A stretch of DNA of 64,000 bases from Pseudisothecium myosuroides (Eukaryota; Streptophyta; Bryopsida; Hypnales; Lembophyllaceae), in NCBI GenBank assembly GCA_951799445.1, contig OX637295.1, positions 22,878,001 through 22,942,000 of the forward strand, given 5' to 3'. Positions 48,963-64,000 of this stretch are shown one piece after another. A program made the position numbers and the translations under genes. The notes beneath the pieces are model-generated. The model was not told where the DNA came from and did no database searches. It worked only from the letters and a program-made list of their open reading frames with translations. The stretch's first letter is position 1. Every line of letters begins with the position of its first letter.

Positions 48963-50174
48963 ATGGCTGAGCACCGCCTTGTGAAGTTAAGTAGCGTCAG
49001 TGGTGAGATCTTTGAGGTTGATGAGGCTGTAGCATTGCAGTCCCAGTTTGTGAGGAACGTGATGGAGGATGTGGGCGTTGATAGCCCCATTCCATTGGCA
49101 AATGTGTCGAGCCACATTTTGGGACAGGTGCTCGATTACTGCAAGTGTTATGTAGAAAACGAGCAGATGAACAATGAGGACTTGAAGGACTGGCCCATCC
49201 ATGTGAAATTTCTGAAGGTTGACTTGGATAATCTCTACAACTTGATCATGGTATGTATTGAGTTTTCGAGCTACTAGCTTGTATTGCACTGTACACCTTT
49301 GGTTTGGAGGAGCTCTTTAGAATTTCTTGTTCACATGTTCTTGGTCACCTAACTTCTTTCATATTATTTGTAATGACATACTTTAGAGGAGATTGTTCTT
49401 GTGCATGAATCTTCTCTTATTGCTACACTATAAGTTCTTGTTTCTAGTTGACAACACATATTTCTATATTAGTTTCTTCTTTAAATGCACAACTATTTTA
49501 TAACTAGATCTTATGTGCTTTACAAAGACTCACCTTGAGTTTTCTATCTACATTTTCTATTTATGAACCTTGTGGGCTTAGAGCAATGATCATGGAAATA
49601 AAAGAGAAATTGTGTGTGTGATGACTAGGCGGCCGACTACATGCATATTGAGACCTTGCTTCATGTGATCTATCATATTCTAGCAAGGATGATTGCCATG
49701 AAGACATTTCAGGAAATCCAGCACATATTCAACTCTACCATTGACTTGGCAAGAGGAGAGGGATGTTCCATTGGAAAGGGGAGCCAAGTTCTAGCTTCAT
49801 TTATAGAATCATTGCCAGTGGAGCTTCAACTCAAGATTAAGATTCAAGTGGTTAAAAGATTTCACCATGGAGAATGGAGCTCTTGGCGGTATGATGTGGA
49901 TGCCCAAACACTATATGTGGAGCTTGCCAACCTATATGATGCCCTTAATATGCATCAACAAATTGCCATCATTCTCTTGCATATCGATATCGGTTTGGTC
50001 AACACTCTTGTGTTGCAAACATGTTGTGTGATGTCCCTTCCTCCTCAACAAAGTGGAGGGGCACGCATAGAGTGGGTAGACCAAATAGATATGGACCTAG
50101 TCAAGGACTTGATGGATGGCATAGATCACTTGAAGATTGATAATTTGATTTTTGATAAAGAAACCAATCCCTAG
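48963..50174 (+). CDS. SKP1-like protein E with C-terminal extension (long-loop type)
   Basis: Exons 48963-49250 and 49629-50174 (intron 378 nt, phase 0) give 277 residues, the same architecture as copy C. Motifs: RLVKLSSVSGEIFEVDEAVA, CYVENEQMNNEDLKDWPI, KVDLDNLYNLIM, TFQEIQHIFNSTIDLARG and the extension SLPVELQLKIKIQVVKRFHH...RIEWVDQIDMDLVKDLMDGI. Changes relative to C fall in the SKP1 helices as well as the extension, while MHQQIAIILLHIDIGLVNTL is unchanged. The frame is open throughout, with canonical splice sites. The start at AACATGGC is shared with the other copies; the longer upstream frame (from 48,870) reads through leader sequence. Confidence 0.85.
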
Positions 50175-51390
50175 CTTGACATTTATTACAGTAGTCTCAT
50201 GGGCATGAAATAATTATATCATTTACACAACCATCCAAATCTTCTAATAAGTCATGTCTACATCTTTAAGAGAATTGCATGTCTCCAATGTATTCTCAAA
50301 TATAGTCCAATAATAGCTAGTATGACTCAAAAAAATTCAATTTAAACAACACAATATTTGGACTACCATACATGTCACCAACTTGTGCAATAAACTTTTC
50401 AAGTTCTTTATCTACAATATATGTTCCTTTGTTGCATATTTTTTTTTATTAAGGTAACTATGTATATCCATTATGATCTTATGGACTCTCAACCCAATTG
50501 CATTTACAGGTGATCGCAATAAACATCTAATATTGATTTGTTGTGTTTTTATAGTATTCATGTTTATTTTTTTAGAATACTTTAAAATTTGAAAAATAAA
50601 AAATTTTAAGATTTAAAAAATATGACCAATGTATACACCTTCAAAGAGATTGTATACTAGAAAGATAAAGCATAGAAAAAAATTCAAGTTGGAGAACTAA
50701 AATAGTGCAAAATCTCAAGAAAATAGATACTCTGATGTTTTAATTTGTAAAAAATAGGAAAAATATATATTTTTTCAATTAAAAAATGTCCATTTGTAAT
50801 AATCCTAAGGAGATGGTCATTCACCAAAAGAACCATCAAAATAATATTTTACATTTTTTGAAATGTAAGCAAAAAGAAGCCCATTTTGTAAACTTCCATA
50901 CAACATACAATTAACTATTTTTAGAATTTTTTTCAATCAAAAGCTATTGTTGGATAAATAGAACATTTTTGAAAGTTGAAATTTTTTTAGAAAATGTGTA
51001 TAATAGTCATGAGTCGCTTACCTATGAATCTTAAGTCATTTAAAGCCATAATGCAAAAGTTATGGCCTAAAAACAATCAGCACGCAATGTGTGACAAAAA
51101 ATAGCACAAGTGTTTCTTGCATTCACACCCCTACCTATACTTGTTTAACATTTCAATCTTTGAAATGCTGAACATGTATAAATGGAGACACAATTGGATT
51201 GAGGCCTTGTAATGGGTATGCATACCTTAGTTCATATATTGCACAATCTCATTTGGGCTCAATTGGTAATCATGAGGCTCGATGAGTCTAGATTTTTCTA
51301 TGTCAAGAGTTAACATTTATAGCAAGAAAGGTCAACAACAATGTTCAAACATGAGGGGTCACAAATTAGTTACAACTTCGTAAAGCTGCA
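50175..51390. other. Shared downstream repeat of copy E
   Basis: Collinear with 39,678-40,903 after copy C. It contains the paralogue of the GGGTGATTGCAAG-type segment (about 50,511-51,128). No gene. Confidence 0.5.
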
Positions 51391-51993
51391 TTAACCCCTC
51401 AAGGACCAGGGGTGTTTGAGCATAGTCCTTGTTTTCTTGACTAGCTCTTGGAACAAGCATAATTCCTCATTCATGTGGAATAATTTTGAAGATCTCCTCT
51501 GGTGAATTGAAATAAGACTTATTTAGCTTTCTCATAAAAAAAAGATCAACAAAATAGCACAATTTTTGAGAAAATGCCACCATTGACAAGATTGATGAAA
51601 GATGTTTGGTTAGGGAGTACTTTGTATGTACGCTGAAATCAAAATGTTGATATCGAAATGCTCAAAATTGCTCCAAAATTTTTGTTTTTTTTCCCACATA
51701 TGTATATCATCATAATATTGTTGTATAATTTTTTTCAAATCATTTGAAGCTGTAGAAAAAAAGATATGAGAATATGAAGTAACGGCCCACAATGCCTTTT
51801 CCATTCTCAAAAAATTCACCAAAAATTGCACACTTAATCATTTCTCAATCGGATTGCGCCAATGGATTCCGCAAAGAAAATCAGCTAGGGTCTCTTTGTT
51901 GCTTATAGATTGTAAGTGAGGTTCACATATCAAATTTTTTACACATATAGTTGTAGAAGCCATGTGGTGGCCTCATGGTTCTTTAGGGGTTAA
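51391..51993. mobile_element. TTAA-flanked inverted-repeat element H
   Basis: A 595-bp insertion with ends CCCCTCAAGGACC and GGTTCTTTAGGGG between two TTAA copies. The collinear DNA of copy C (40,903-40,906, TTTA in that copy) lacks it, so it arrived after that duplication or was lost from C. No transposase frame. Confidence 0.75.
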
Positions 51994-52244
51994 CAATCAG
52001 TTTAAAATTCATATTCACACATAGCATGAACAAAAACATACAAAGCCACTTTGCATTTCAACAATTTAAATGGCAATTGTAATACCAACATTGTAGTCTT
52101 CCAATGGAGCATGTACCTTAATCCTAGTAGGACGTTGAGGCCTAAAAGAGGTCAATGGATAACTTTCAAGATTATTATAGAAATGAAGAATGCAACTTTT
52201 GGTTTAAAAATTGAATCATTTTCAAATGAGTACCTTGATAATAG
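51994..52244. other. Continuation of shared downstream repeat
   Basis: Collinear with 40,907-41,162. Non-coding. Confidence 0.45.
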
Positions 52245-52248
52245 GTCT

Positions 52249-52690
52249 GGGTCAAAACGAGGTAATAGGAGCCAACTTCGACGTAACCACTGCTTTTTTG
52301 AAGTTATTATTGATTGTGTAGCTCAATTTTGTTTGGATTTGTCCAAAAAAAACATACCTCAATAATCATAATTGTTATAGTGACACATTTGAATTATGTA
52401 TAGTCTTTGATATCAATATTTCATCTAAATTAAGTACAAAATCCCTCCAAATTAAGCATGTAACCAGTACTTAATGAAAATAAAAAAGATGAAAATCATA
52501 CTCAATTTGATGTAAAATAACCACTTTAATGATGTTCATGGACAATAAATAGATAAATGAAGCCATACATGAATGTTTAGGCATTCCAAGAGCTAAATGA
52601 ACAAAAATAAAAATTCAAATTTCAACCAAAGCAGTCCAATAAGCACTACAAAGCATGTTGCGAGTGGCTCCTATTACCTCGTTTTGACCC
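52249..52690. mobile_element. TIR element with GGGTCAAAACGAGGTAATAG ends
   Basis: A 26-bp terminal inverted repeat (GGGTCAAAACGAGGTAATAG continuing GAGCCA) is perfect at both ends of a 442-bp element. GTCT flanks both sides (52,245-52,248 and 52,691-52,694), while the paralogous site at 41,163-41,166 has a single GTCT and no insert. This defines a 4-bp target duplication. No coding frame. Confidence 0.85.
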
Positions 52691-52694
52691 GTCT

Positions 52695-53750
52695 CATGAC
52701 TCTTATCCTTTTAGGATGCACAGGACCTATCACCAAGGTATATTGTCAAAAATGATATGATTTATGGATTCATTTTTGTAGTGATCTAGAAGCCATCCTG
52801 ATTGACCACTTACGGCCTCAATGTCCTTGAAAGGTTAAAAAATATCTCATCACTTCTACATACAATCTTGAAGCAGTGTTGCACAATCCCTCATATGTTT
52901 GGGTTCATTACCATTCTGGATTGAGTTAGAGTTGAAGCAAGAAAGTAAAAATTGCACTTAATTCCGTGGTCCCCAACTTCATAAATCTAAATCTAGATAT
53001 CTATAAGAAACCCGCGTTTTTGGCTATGTTTTACCACTAACAGGCAATGTCCGAAAAAACACGAACATGTCAAAGGGCAGATGGCTTGAAAAGGTAAATT
53101 TTTGTGGACATTATGGAAAACGCTTGCACGTTATCATAAAAACAAGTTATGTTATCAATGACGTTGACGTTTTATTTGACATCATTGAAGCAATATTGAT
53201 ATTTTTTGGAATGTCTTGTATTGCAATGCCATTTAGAAGAAGATGAGTGGCCTTCTAGTATTTCTAGAATTTTGTGCAAGTGAATGTACGGGTAGTACTT
53301 GATGGTGTAGAGAAAAACATTATTCTAAGAGGGATCAAAGTCTGTTGATCCCGTTTTGTAGGAATGAAAAGAAGTATTTTTCTCTACTTCAAACATAATA
53401 ACCTTTCAATCTATGTAGTCAATTGGGCTGAAACTTTTTCCTCTCATTATTGAAATATTCTAATGTTTTTTAATAGTTGAAGTTATAAAATACATTTTTT
53501 TTAAATTTATTCTAGCCCATGCACCAAGAAGTGGTAGTTTTTTGATAAATTCTCTAAAGAAATATAGTTGGTCTTTCAAGGGTTAAAAGATTTAAATTTA
53601 ATTTGGCAAAATTGTACTAAAACTTTCATTCCCTTCTAGCCGTGAGTTGCGTGACCGTCAAAGCTTGAGCAAATCCAATTCCAAAACAAAATGATCATTG
53701 CTAAAGAAAATCCTCTGCAAGACCCTCCAAATCTTAGCAACAAAAACTTA
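52695..53750. other. Repeat DNA shared with copies C and A flanks
   Basis: 52,695-52,950 continues the copy C/E flank. From about 53,200 the sequence matches 25,980-26,550, including an inverse TTAA-family terminus near 53,585. No gene. Confidence 0.45.
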
Positions 53751-57840
<4,090 letters not shown>

Positions 57841-58410
57841 TGCGCACATGAATCCCAATGTGCGTGATCGAATTTCTTGAGTACTGTATCATGTGAAGAA
57901 ATCTATCGATCATGTGAAGTGTAATTTTGGTTGCAGAATATTCTTGGCGCTTCGAAACACCAGATTCAAAGCACATGTACGCGTTTTTCATTTCTTGTTT
58001 GCATTCCCGTCCGGTATATAGTTATCGTCCCTGATATGAAGGAATTTTAAGAGGAAGAATACTAGGGGAGAGCGATCAAGTGCAATTCACGCAATGCTTT
58101 GAAATGTGCGTGGTCAAATATCTCTAGTGTCATGTGAAGAAGTCTATCGATCAATCACTTGCCAGTCTAACTTGCTCGGAAGTGTCATTTTAGTCAATCG
58201 TGCTGGCTGTGTAATAATCCCGGCGCTTGGAAACACCAGATCCAAGGCACATGTACACGTTTCTCCATGTTTCATTCCTTGTCTGCATTCCCGTTGGTTT
58301 GGAGTTGTCGTCTCGTTGTTTCAGTGCACAGACGCAAATGATGAAGGACTTTAGAGGAGTACCAGGGGAGAGCGATCAATTGCAGTTCACGCAATGTTTT
58401 GAAATGAGTT
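57841..58410. repeat. Diverged tandem duplication of about 280 bp
   Basis: Two units share TCATGTGAAGAARTCTATCG, CGCTTSGAAACACCAGATYC, GCATTCCCGT and GGGGAGAGCGATCAA in the same order (first from about 57,850, second from about 58,110). They lie just before the transporter-like pseudogene and may be its old promoter or leader. Confidence 0.65.
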
Positions 58411-59027
58411 GAGATCAATTGCAATTCTGATAGCTCACTCTGGAATGCGCTTGTCCTGGAATGGTTTTGGGTTTAGTCGGATTCGATCGTTTCGATGAGG
58501 TTCTTTCGGAGGTGTTGATCAATAGGATAATGGGTGAAGCTTATGATCATTTTTGTTTACGATGAACGGCTATCGTGGTTACACAAGCTTGCACACTTCG
58601 ACCGAGGAGGAATGTCAGGTCTCGCCAGCGCAAAGTGCACCGAAGGACGTCGATGGCGGGGCGCGCTTCGTTCTGGAATCCAAAGGTGGGAGCAAACCCT
58701 AATTTCCTGGATTTTGGAAATTGCTCAGATTTCGGGTAGAGGATTTACTGTAAGCATCTTGTAAGCATCTTGTAACATGTTCAGGAGTGTGCTTCCGTTG
58801 GGAGATCACTCAATAGATCTCACTGTAGAGATCACTTTGGTATAAGAGCCAAGTTCCCTTGAGATTACTCTCTCAATGTATGATGATTTTTTATGCAATC
58901 CTTCAAAGTGAGAGGTTGTAGACCAGTATTGAAGGGACAGTACACAACTCCATTTTCCATTTAGGCAAGTCATGCTTACACCCAATGGTTGCTAACTGAA
59001 GGCCGACTAAGCGTTAACTAAGGCCGA

Positions 59028-59253
59028 CTAAACGAGAGCAGACTCTTGAGCAGGAAGAGCACATGTTCTCCCAGATCCCGAAACCGATGACCACGACGAT
59101 CGAAATGCTCCAGAACTTGCGAGATGATGGAGTAGGCGTAGAATGAAACACCAGCACACAGACACAAAGCCAAATCCCAGCCACCCATCCGAGCTCTCGC
59201 AGCGCAAATGGCAATTGACGTGGTCAAATGAAAGCCCGTGTGCTTCCAGGTCC
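59028..59253 (-). pseudogene. Inverted exon 2 of the transporter-like pseudogene
   Basis: On the minus strand, an acceptor TTGAGCAG is followed by GTWKHTGFHLTTSI (after completing the glycine codon left by exon 1). A gap of about 7 codons with a frame change follows, then LPFALRELGWVAGIWLCVCV. A second frame change leads to SFYAYSIISQVLEHFDRRGH and RFRDLGEHVL. These are the first helices of the GAT1-like fold and follow directly on FVLESK of exon 1. The exon lies between exons 1 and 3 but in the wrong orientation. Confidence 0.85.
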
Positions 59254-59430
59254 CTGCTCAAGCCAATTTTTCCGACTTTGGTCAAACAATGAAGCAAATT
59301 GACACCCCCCACCCACCCCTAGAAAAAAGTAGCGGATACTAAAACCATTAGGACCTGATCCCGTCTCTATATTGACCTCTGTTTCCAATAACAACTCATG
59401 TACTCACATGCTCAATTGACTAAACCCTAA

Positions 59431-59620
59431 AACCCTAAAGGTCCAAGGATTCGTGGTCATATTGTGAAAAAAGAATTATTTAGATGGTGCCACATTGTAA
59501 TCACGGAAGGGCATTGCATGTGTTGATCAAATTGGACAACGTAAAGTCTTCTCGTGACCTATTCAGGACCGCTAAAAGGACAAGAGGCTCAGTATGGGAC
59601 TGTTGGTCCTTTTGGGGTTA
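59431..59620. mobile_element. Short TTAA-family-like element next to the inverted exon
   Basis: The left end AACCCTAAAGGTCCAAGG and right end the inverse of TAACCCCAAAAGGACCAACA resemble the TTAA-family termini. The flanks are no longer intact TTAA. It sits between the inverted exon and exon 3. Confidence 0.45.
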
Positions 59621-62600
59621 TATTAGTGGCAGTTAGTTGCCGGGAAACATGCAACTAGTATGTTTTGATGAGAATTTTCAGGAAAGTTTAGCTACCGTGT
59701 AAACCTTGGATCATGCAGTGATAATGTTTTTTCCCTTGCAATTTGCAGGGCCATGGGGTTACTACACAATTGGAGCGATTCAGATTGTTGTCTGCCTGGG
59801 TTGCGTCATTGGAAGCATTTTCATTGGGGGCCAAAGTATGAAAGTGCGTGATTTCAGATACTCATGTAGTAAAAGAAACGGAGATTGCTTCCCTTTGTGC
59901 ATGTTACACTCAACTACTATATCATGCACTTGTTAATTTTAAGCAACAGATGTAACATAAGTATCTGAAATCACTCACTTTCATACTAGAAAGTTCACAA
60001 CCTCAGAGGTGTTTTAGAAAATCAAGTCGCATTACATCTCGGAGGGTTTAATATGACAAGGTTTCATGGGAGGAGGGATTTTCTACTAATAGTTGGAATT
60101 ATCTGCTTGACTTCAACTTTGAACCACGATGGTAAAGTGAAAGCTCAGTAATGCTTGTAGCGTTGACATCTGCCAATAGGCTTACAGTGCATTGCCGTTT
60201 GTTTACTAGCGGGTTTTTTAATCTGTATTTGTATTTTGCAGTTGATTCACAGTATTAATGATCCAGATAGCACAAGACCACTGTATGAGTATATAGTGGG
60301 ATCTTCGGGGTTGTCATGTTGATGCTGGCCCAGTTGCCATCATTCCATTCGCTCCGCTATATCAACCTCGCCTCATTGATGTTTTGTTTGGGCTTCGCCG
60401 TTTGTGTTGTGGGGGGGTGCATCTATGCAGGTATGGATTTCTGTCAGATCTCCCATGGCCAGAATTTGAATTTGTGATAAATGAAAATTACTTTCAATTA
60501 GTGCTCTTAGAAAGATTCGCAGTTTTCTTAAAGGAAAATCTCTGTTGTTTTCATGTCTCTGACGTGGTTGATTTGCTGTAGGTAATTTTAGTCAAGCCCC
60601 GTCCAAGGAATATTCTGCAGTTGGCACCCCCATGTCCAAGCTGTTTGGCGTCTTCGAAGCACTTGCCATCATCACCACCACATTCGGTAACGGAATTATA
60701 CCGGAGATTCAGGTAGAGCGGGCCCTTGCTTTATTCAAGAAGCACTCAAATCATGAAAGACTCTCCCCATTTGATTAATCAATCCCCAACACTTGCTAGT
60801 AAAATTTAAATCTTCTTAATTGATCACAGTCGACAGTGGAAAATAATTGTTTCCGTCTCTTTTTAAAAAAAAATGCTACTAGCAGGTCAAGAATATGGAA
60901 CAAATAGCAATGAGGGGTGCTCTTGCACCCATCATTTTTATGTTTGGATATCAACAAATTCAGTAAGGACAGCAGCAGCTCTTGAGCAAATTGGATGGCC
61001 AAATATTGGATTCAGTGCTACTGAATTTGTAAAGCCTGTATCCACAACTGGTGACCCCATAACTTTGTAGAGAACCTTGTTGATTACCTCTTAATTTGGC
61101 ATGAAACAGAAATGCCTAACTCCTTGTTTTGCAAAGTTGAGTTCAATTCAAACAAGTGAAAACTCCTCCAACCGATGAATCATTGCCTTCACATGTGAGA
61201 GTATGTCAGAGCTTAAATTTTCTTGCTTTCCTATAATTAGGTATGATTTTGGTCTAAATATCTCTTAGTTGGCACTATTCTCAAAATGTTTCGTACCTCT
61301 ACTCCTCAAGAATGTAAAGTGTGTTTCCTGTAAACTGACTTCTCTCATGTTGCACATGGGTTGCAGGCTACGTTGGCTCCTCCAGTGGCAAGTAAAATGT
61401 TTAAGGGCCTGTTGGTGTGCTACGCAGTGGTAGTCACCACTTTCTTCTCGGTGGCGATAGCTGGATACTGGGCATTCGGCAACCAAGCTGCAGGATACAT
61501 CCTGACTAACCTTGCGCCCAATGATGGGTCACCTGCTCTGGCTCATCGTCCTCACCAACATGTTCACCCTCGCACAGATTGTTGCTGTAGCTTTGGTATG
61601 TTTGTTTCTGTGTTGACTGGTTTGAATTCTCCTCTTGTTAATACTATTGGTAGTCACCGTAAAGGAGATCTTGGCTAGTGCTACTTGCATTAAACACCTA
61701 TCTCAAGGCCCCGCCTGCCTACCGACCAAGTTGCGTTCATTGTGGTGTTAAGATCCATCAGCTTTGGAATCTACTTGTTGTGTATGCACACTTTCAATGT
61801 AATTAATGGGGAGTTGGTCTTTCTAGATTGGTAACTTCTACTTCGACTGTTGCAAGCGGATGTAGCATTTCAAGCCATTGGTATAGATAGAGATAGTTTA
61901 TTTTCCCAAAATTGGGGAGTTAAACCAATTGCTAGAAATGAATAGAAAGACTTGCAAATCCTTTGCAAGTTCGTTAGCTGGAGCTAGCACCAATTTTCCA
62001 ACTGACACAACTTTGGCACTATGGGCACTTCCAATCAGCTAATTGGCACTATTGGTTACTATGGGCGGAGCCTAAGAAGAATTGAGGCTACCTATCTGTT
62101 TTACTTTTGTCCTAACAAATTCTGATAGCAGGAGTGGTTTTATGGTAGGCAACCCTGTCAAATTCTTAGCACCAACATTCAAAGTGACACAACTTTGGCA
62201 GTGTAGCCGCTTGTTCGCATTGAGACCATGTGGGAGTGGGGTATTGGGTGTCAAAGGTGTACTCTCAACCAACATTTGAGATTTTCGAGGGCAGATCTTC
62301 AGATGTGAGTCAAGGCAAGTATGCCCTGCGCAACTTGGGGCCGCGATTCCTGCTGCGCTCAACATATGTGGTGTTTGCCACCTTCATCTTGGCTGCTTTG
62401 CCATTCTTCGGCGACATCAATGGCGTCCTCGGGGCTTTCTGCTTCACCCCTCTTGACTTTGTGCTGCCTTTCATCTTCTACTCTGCCGCTTTTGGCCCTT
62501 CCCGGCAGTTGCCCCGCTTCTACTTCCACTGGGGCATTGTTGTCTTGTTCAGCGTGTTTGGACTTCTAGGATGCATTGCCTCCGTTCGACAAATCGTCTT

Positions 62601-62640
62601 GGATGCAAAGACTTTCAAATTCTTTGCTAGGTTGATGTAA

Positions 62641-63693
62641 GGGAACCTTACCTACGAGCATCTCTTAAAGCTGTGAGTATAGTTCACATTTGTTAGACCA
62701 ACTTCAATTTATTATTCAATATAGTTCAATTCTTGTCAACTAGTTGAAAGAGTTAGTACTAGGTAACGATTTTGGACAGTTTTAGTCATTGCTAATTGTA
62801 GTGAAAAGGGTGGGTGGTTTGTGCACCATTGCTTCAAGATTGTATGTAGAAGTGATGAGGTATTTTTGAACCCTGCAAAGACATTGAGGCAATAAGTGGT
62901 CAATTAAGATGACTTTCTAGATCACTATAGAGAAGAATCAATAAATCATATCATTTTTGGCATTTATTTTGGTGATAGGTCTTGTGCTTTTAAGGTTAAT
63001 CCTGAAAGGACGAGTCATGAGATTTATCACCAAGGTACTTTGTTGAAAGTGATTCAATTTTTAAACCAATAGTTGCATTCTTCATTTCTACAATAATCTT
63101 GAAAGTTATCCATCAATCACTTTTTGGTCTGAACATCCTACGAGGTCTAAGGTACATGCTCCATTGCAAGATTGCAATGCTGGTATTACAAATGTCATTC
63201 AAATTGTGGATTTGTGTCATAATTGTGCACTTTTTTGTTCATGCTATGTGTGAAAATGAATTTTAACCGATTGTTATTGCAGCTTTACAATGTTGTAATT
63301 AATTTGTGACCCTTCTTGTTTGAACATTGTTGCTGACCTTTCTTGCTATAAATGTTAAGTCTTGACACAACAATTGAGCCCAAATGAGATTGCACAGTAC
63401 ATGAATTAAAGTATGCATACTCATTATGGGCCCTCAACCCAATTGTGTCTCCATTTATACATGTTCAACATTTCAAGGGTTGAAATGTTCGACAAGTGTA
63501 GGTAGGGGGTGAATATAAGAAACACTTGTGCTATTTTTTGTCACATTGCGTGTTGATTTGTTTTTAGGCTGTAACTTTTGCATTATGGCTTTAAATGTCT
63601 TAAGATTCATAGATTTAGGTACTCATGACTACTATACACAATCTCTAAATTTTTTTCATTTTTCAAAAATGTTCTACTATCCAACAAGAGCTC
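62641..63693 (-). repeat. Inverted copy of SKP1-flanking repeat DNA
   Basis: About 62,690-63,690 is the reverse complement of the region after SKP1-like copies C and E (about 40,500-41,720). Examples are GTCTCCATTTATACATGTTC and its counterpart near 40,690. No SKP1 coding part accompanies it within the window. Confidence 0.7.
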
Positions 63694-63940
63694 CATCACA
63701 AAGTTTAGTTATCATGTGGTTATCGTTGTTTTATGGATTTGCATGTTAGTATATAATCTACTGCATCATTACGATGCATTACTTTACAATTTATAGCATC
63801 GTTATAATGCATTACTTGCAACTAAAAGTAATGCATTGTAACAATGTGATAAATTGTATGTTAACCTACGAACCTATGAAACAACGATAATCACATGATA
63901 ATTGTTGACAAATTAACCGCAAGTTCTAAACTTTGTGATG
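63694..63940. mobile_element. TIR element with CATCACAAAGTTTAG ends
   Basis: The left end is CATCACAAAGTTTAG and the right end its inverse. Inner arms (TTATCATGTGGTTATCGTTG and inverse) also pair. It interrupts the SKP1-flank repeat, which appears to resume afterwards (GATTGAATG). The core holds TGCATCATTACGATGCA-type palindromes. Confidence 0.55.
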
Positions 63941-64000
63941 TCTCGATTGAATGTCGCACTTACCAATTTGAAAAAGGTAGTACTATTTAAAAAGTTATGG

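Larger units (their letters stand above)
58562..62640 (+). pseudogene. GABA-transporter-like amino-acid permease, decayed, with inverted exon 2
   Basis: Plus-strand exons: 58562-58685 (MNGYRGYTS...GARFVLESK), 59749-59843 (PWGYYTIGAIQIVVCLGCVI), 60242-60430, 60582-60712 (KEYSAVGTPMSKLFGVFEAL...FGNGIIPEIQ), 61367-61595 ([20 protein letters not shown]) and 62257-62640 (GKYALRNLGPRFLLRS...FGDINGVLGAFCFTPLDFVL). Exon 2 lies inverted at 59253-59028. Together they cover about 459 codons, the normal size of plant GAT1-like proton-coupled transporters of the amino-acid/auxin permease family, which sit in the plasma membrane with about 10-11 helices. Breaks: exon 2 inverted with two frameshifts; a frameshift near 60,297 (VGSSGLSC then stop instead of [17 protein letters not shown]); another near 61,530 (NDGS then [20 protein letters not shown] in another frame). 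Phases fit across the intron junctions. It is almost certainly dead. Confidence 0.85.

Noticed and set aside
59014..59312. Independent minus-strand transporter gene
   Set aside because: Only the sequence of exon 2 is present on that strand, and its splice phase fits exon 1 on the plus strand, so an inverted exon explains it better than a second gene.

Overview
The window looks like nuclear DNA of a land plant. All recognisable genes are eukaryotic and plant-typical: SKP1-like genes, PLATZ zinc-binding genes and a GABA-transporter-like amino-acid permease remnant. The genes have GT-AG introns, and compact, more GC-rich coding islands sit in a very AT-rich background full of short inverted-repeat transposons. 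A bryophyte or other seedless plant is a reasonable guess, but the sequence alone does not settle this. I saw no rRNA, tRNA, CRISPR or bacterial operon structure.

Layout. 1-8.35 kb is a transposon graveyard: a 1.9-kb non-autonomous CACTA element, foldback elements, and TTAA-flanked elements, one nested in another transposon. 9.4-12.5 kb holds a GC-rich two-exon gene (894 aa) with ankyrin-like segments and a lysine/glutamate repeat tract; I could not assign it to a family. 12.26-17.89 kb and 30.30-35.96 kb are two direct copies of one 5.6-kb segment. Each carries the 3' end of the ankyrin-like gene and a minus-strand PLATZ-type gene. 23.6-50.2 kb contains a cluster of five SKP1-like genes on the plus strand (A, B, C, E intact; D broken) plus a sixth remnant fused to a piece of the ankyrin-like gene. 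53-58 kb is AT-rich, with a (TA)60 tract and no recognised gene. 58.5-62.6 kb is a decayed GABA-transporter-like gene whose second exon is inverted. The window ends in an inverted copy of SKP1-flanking repeat DNA.

How the parts relate. SKP1-like proteins normally bridge cullin and F-box proteins in SCF ubiquitin ligases. The five copies here share a C-terminal extension of about 130-145 residues that canonical SKP1 lacks. They fall into two subtypes that have recombined (D is a mosaic). PLATZ proteins are plant zinc-dependent AT-rich-DNA-binding regulators; copy B looks intact, while copy A has lost a splice acceptor. Both introns of both PLATZ copies consist almost wholly of one inverted-repeat element family that is also scattered between genes, so they are candidate introner-like elements.

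The duplicated segments act as natural controls. Comparing paralogous copies gives empty and filled sites for three transposon insertions: two of a family with exact TTAA target duplication, and one of another family with a GTCT duplication. All homology statements rest on reading by eye; no alignment or database search was run.
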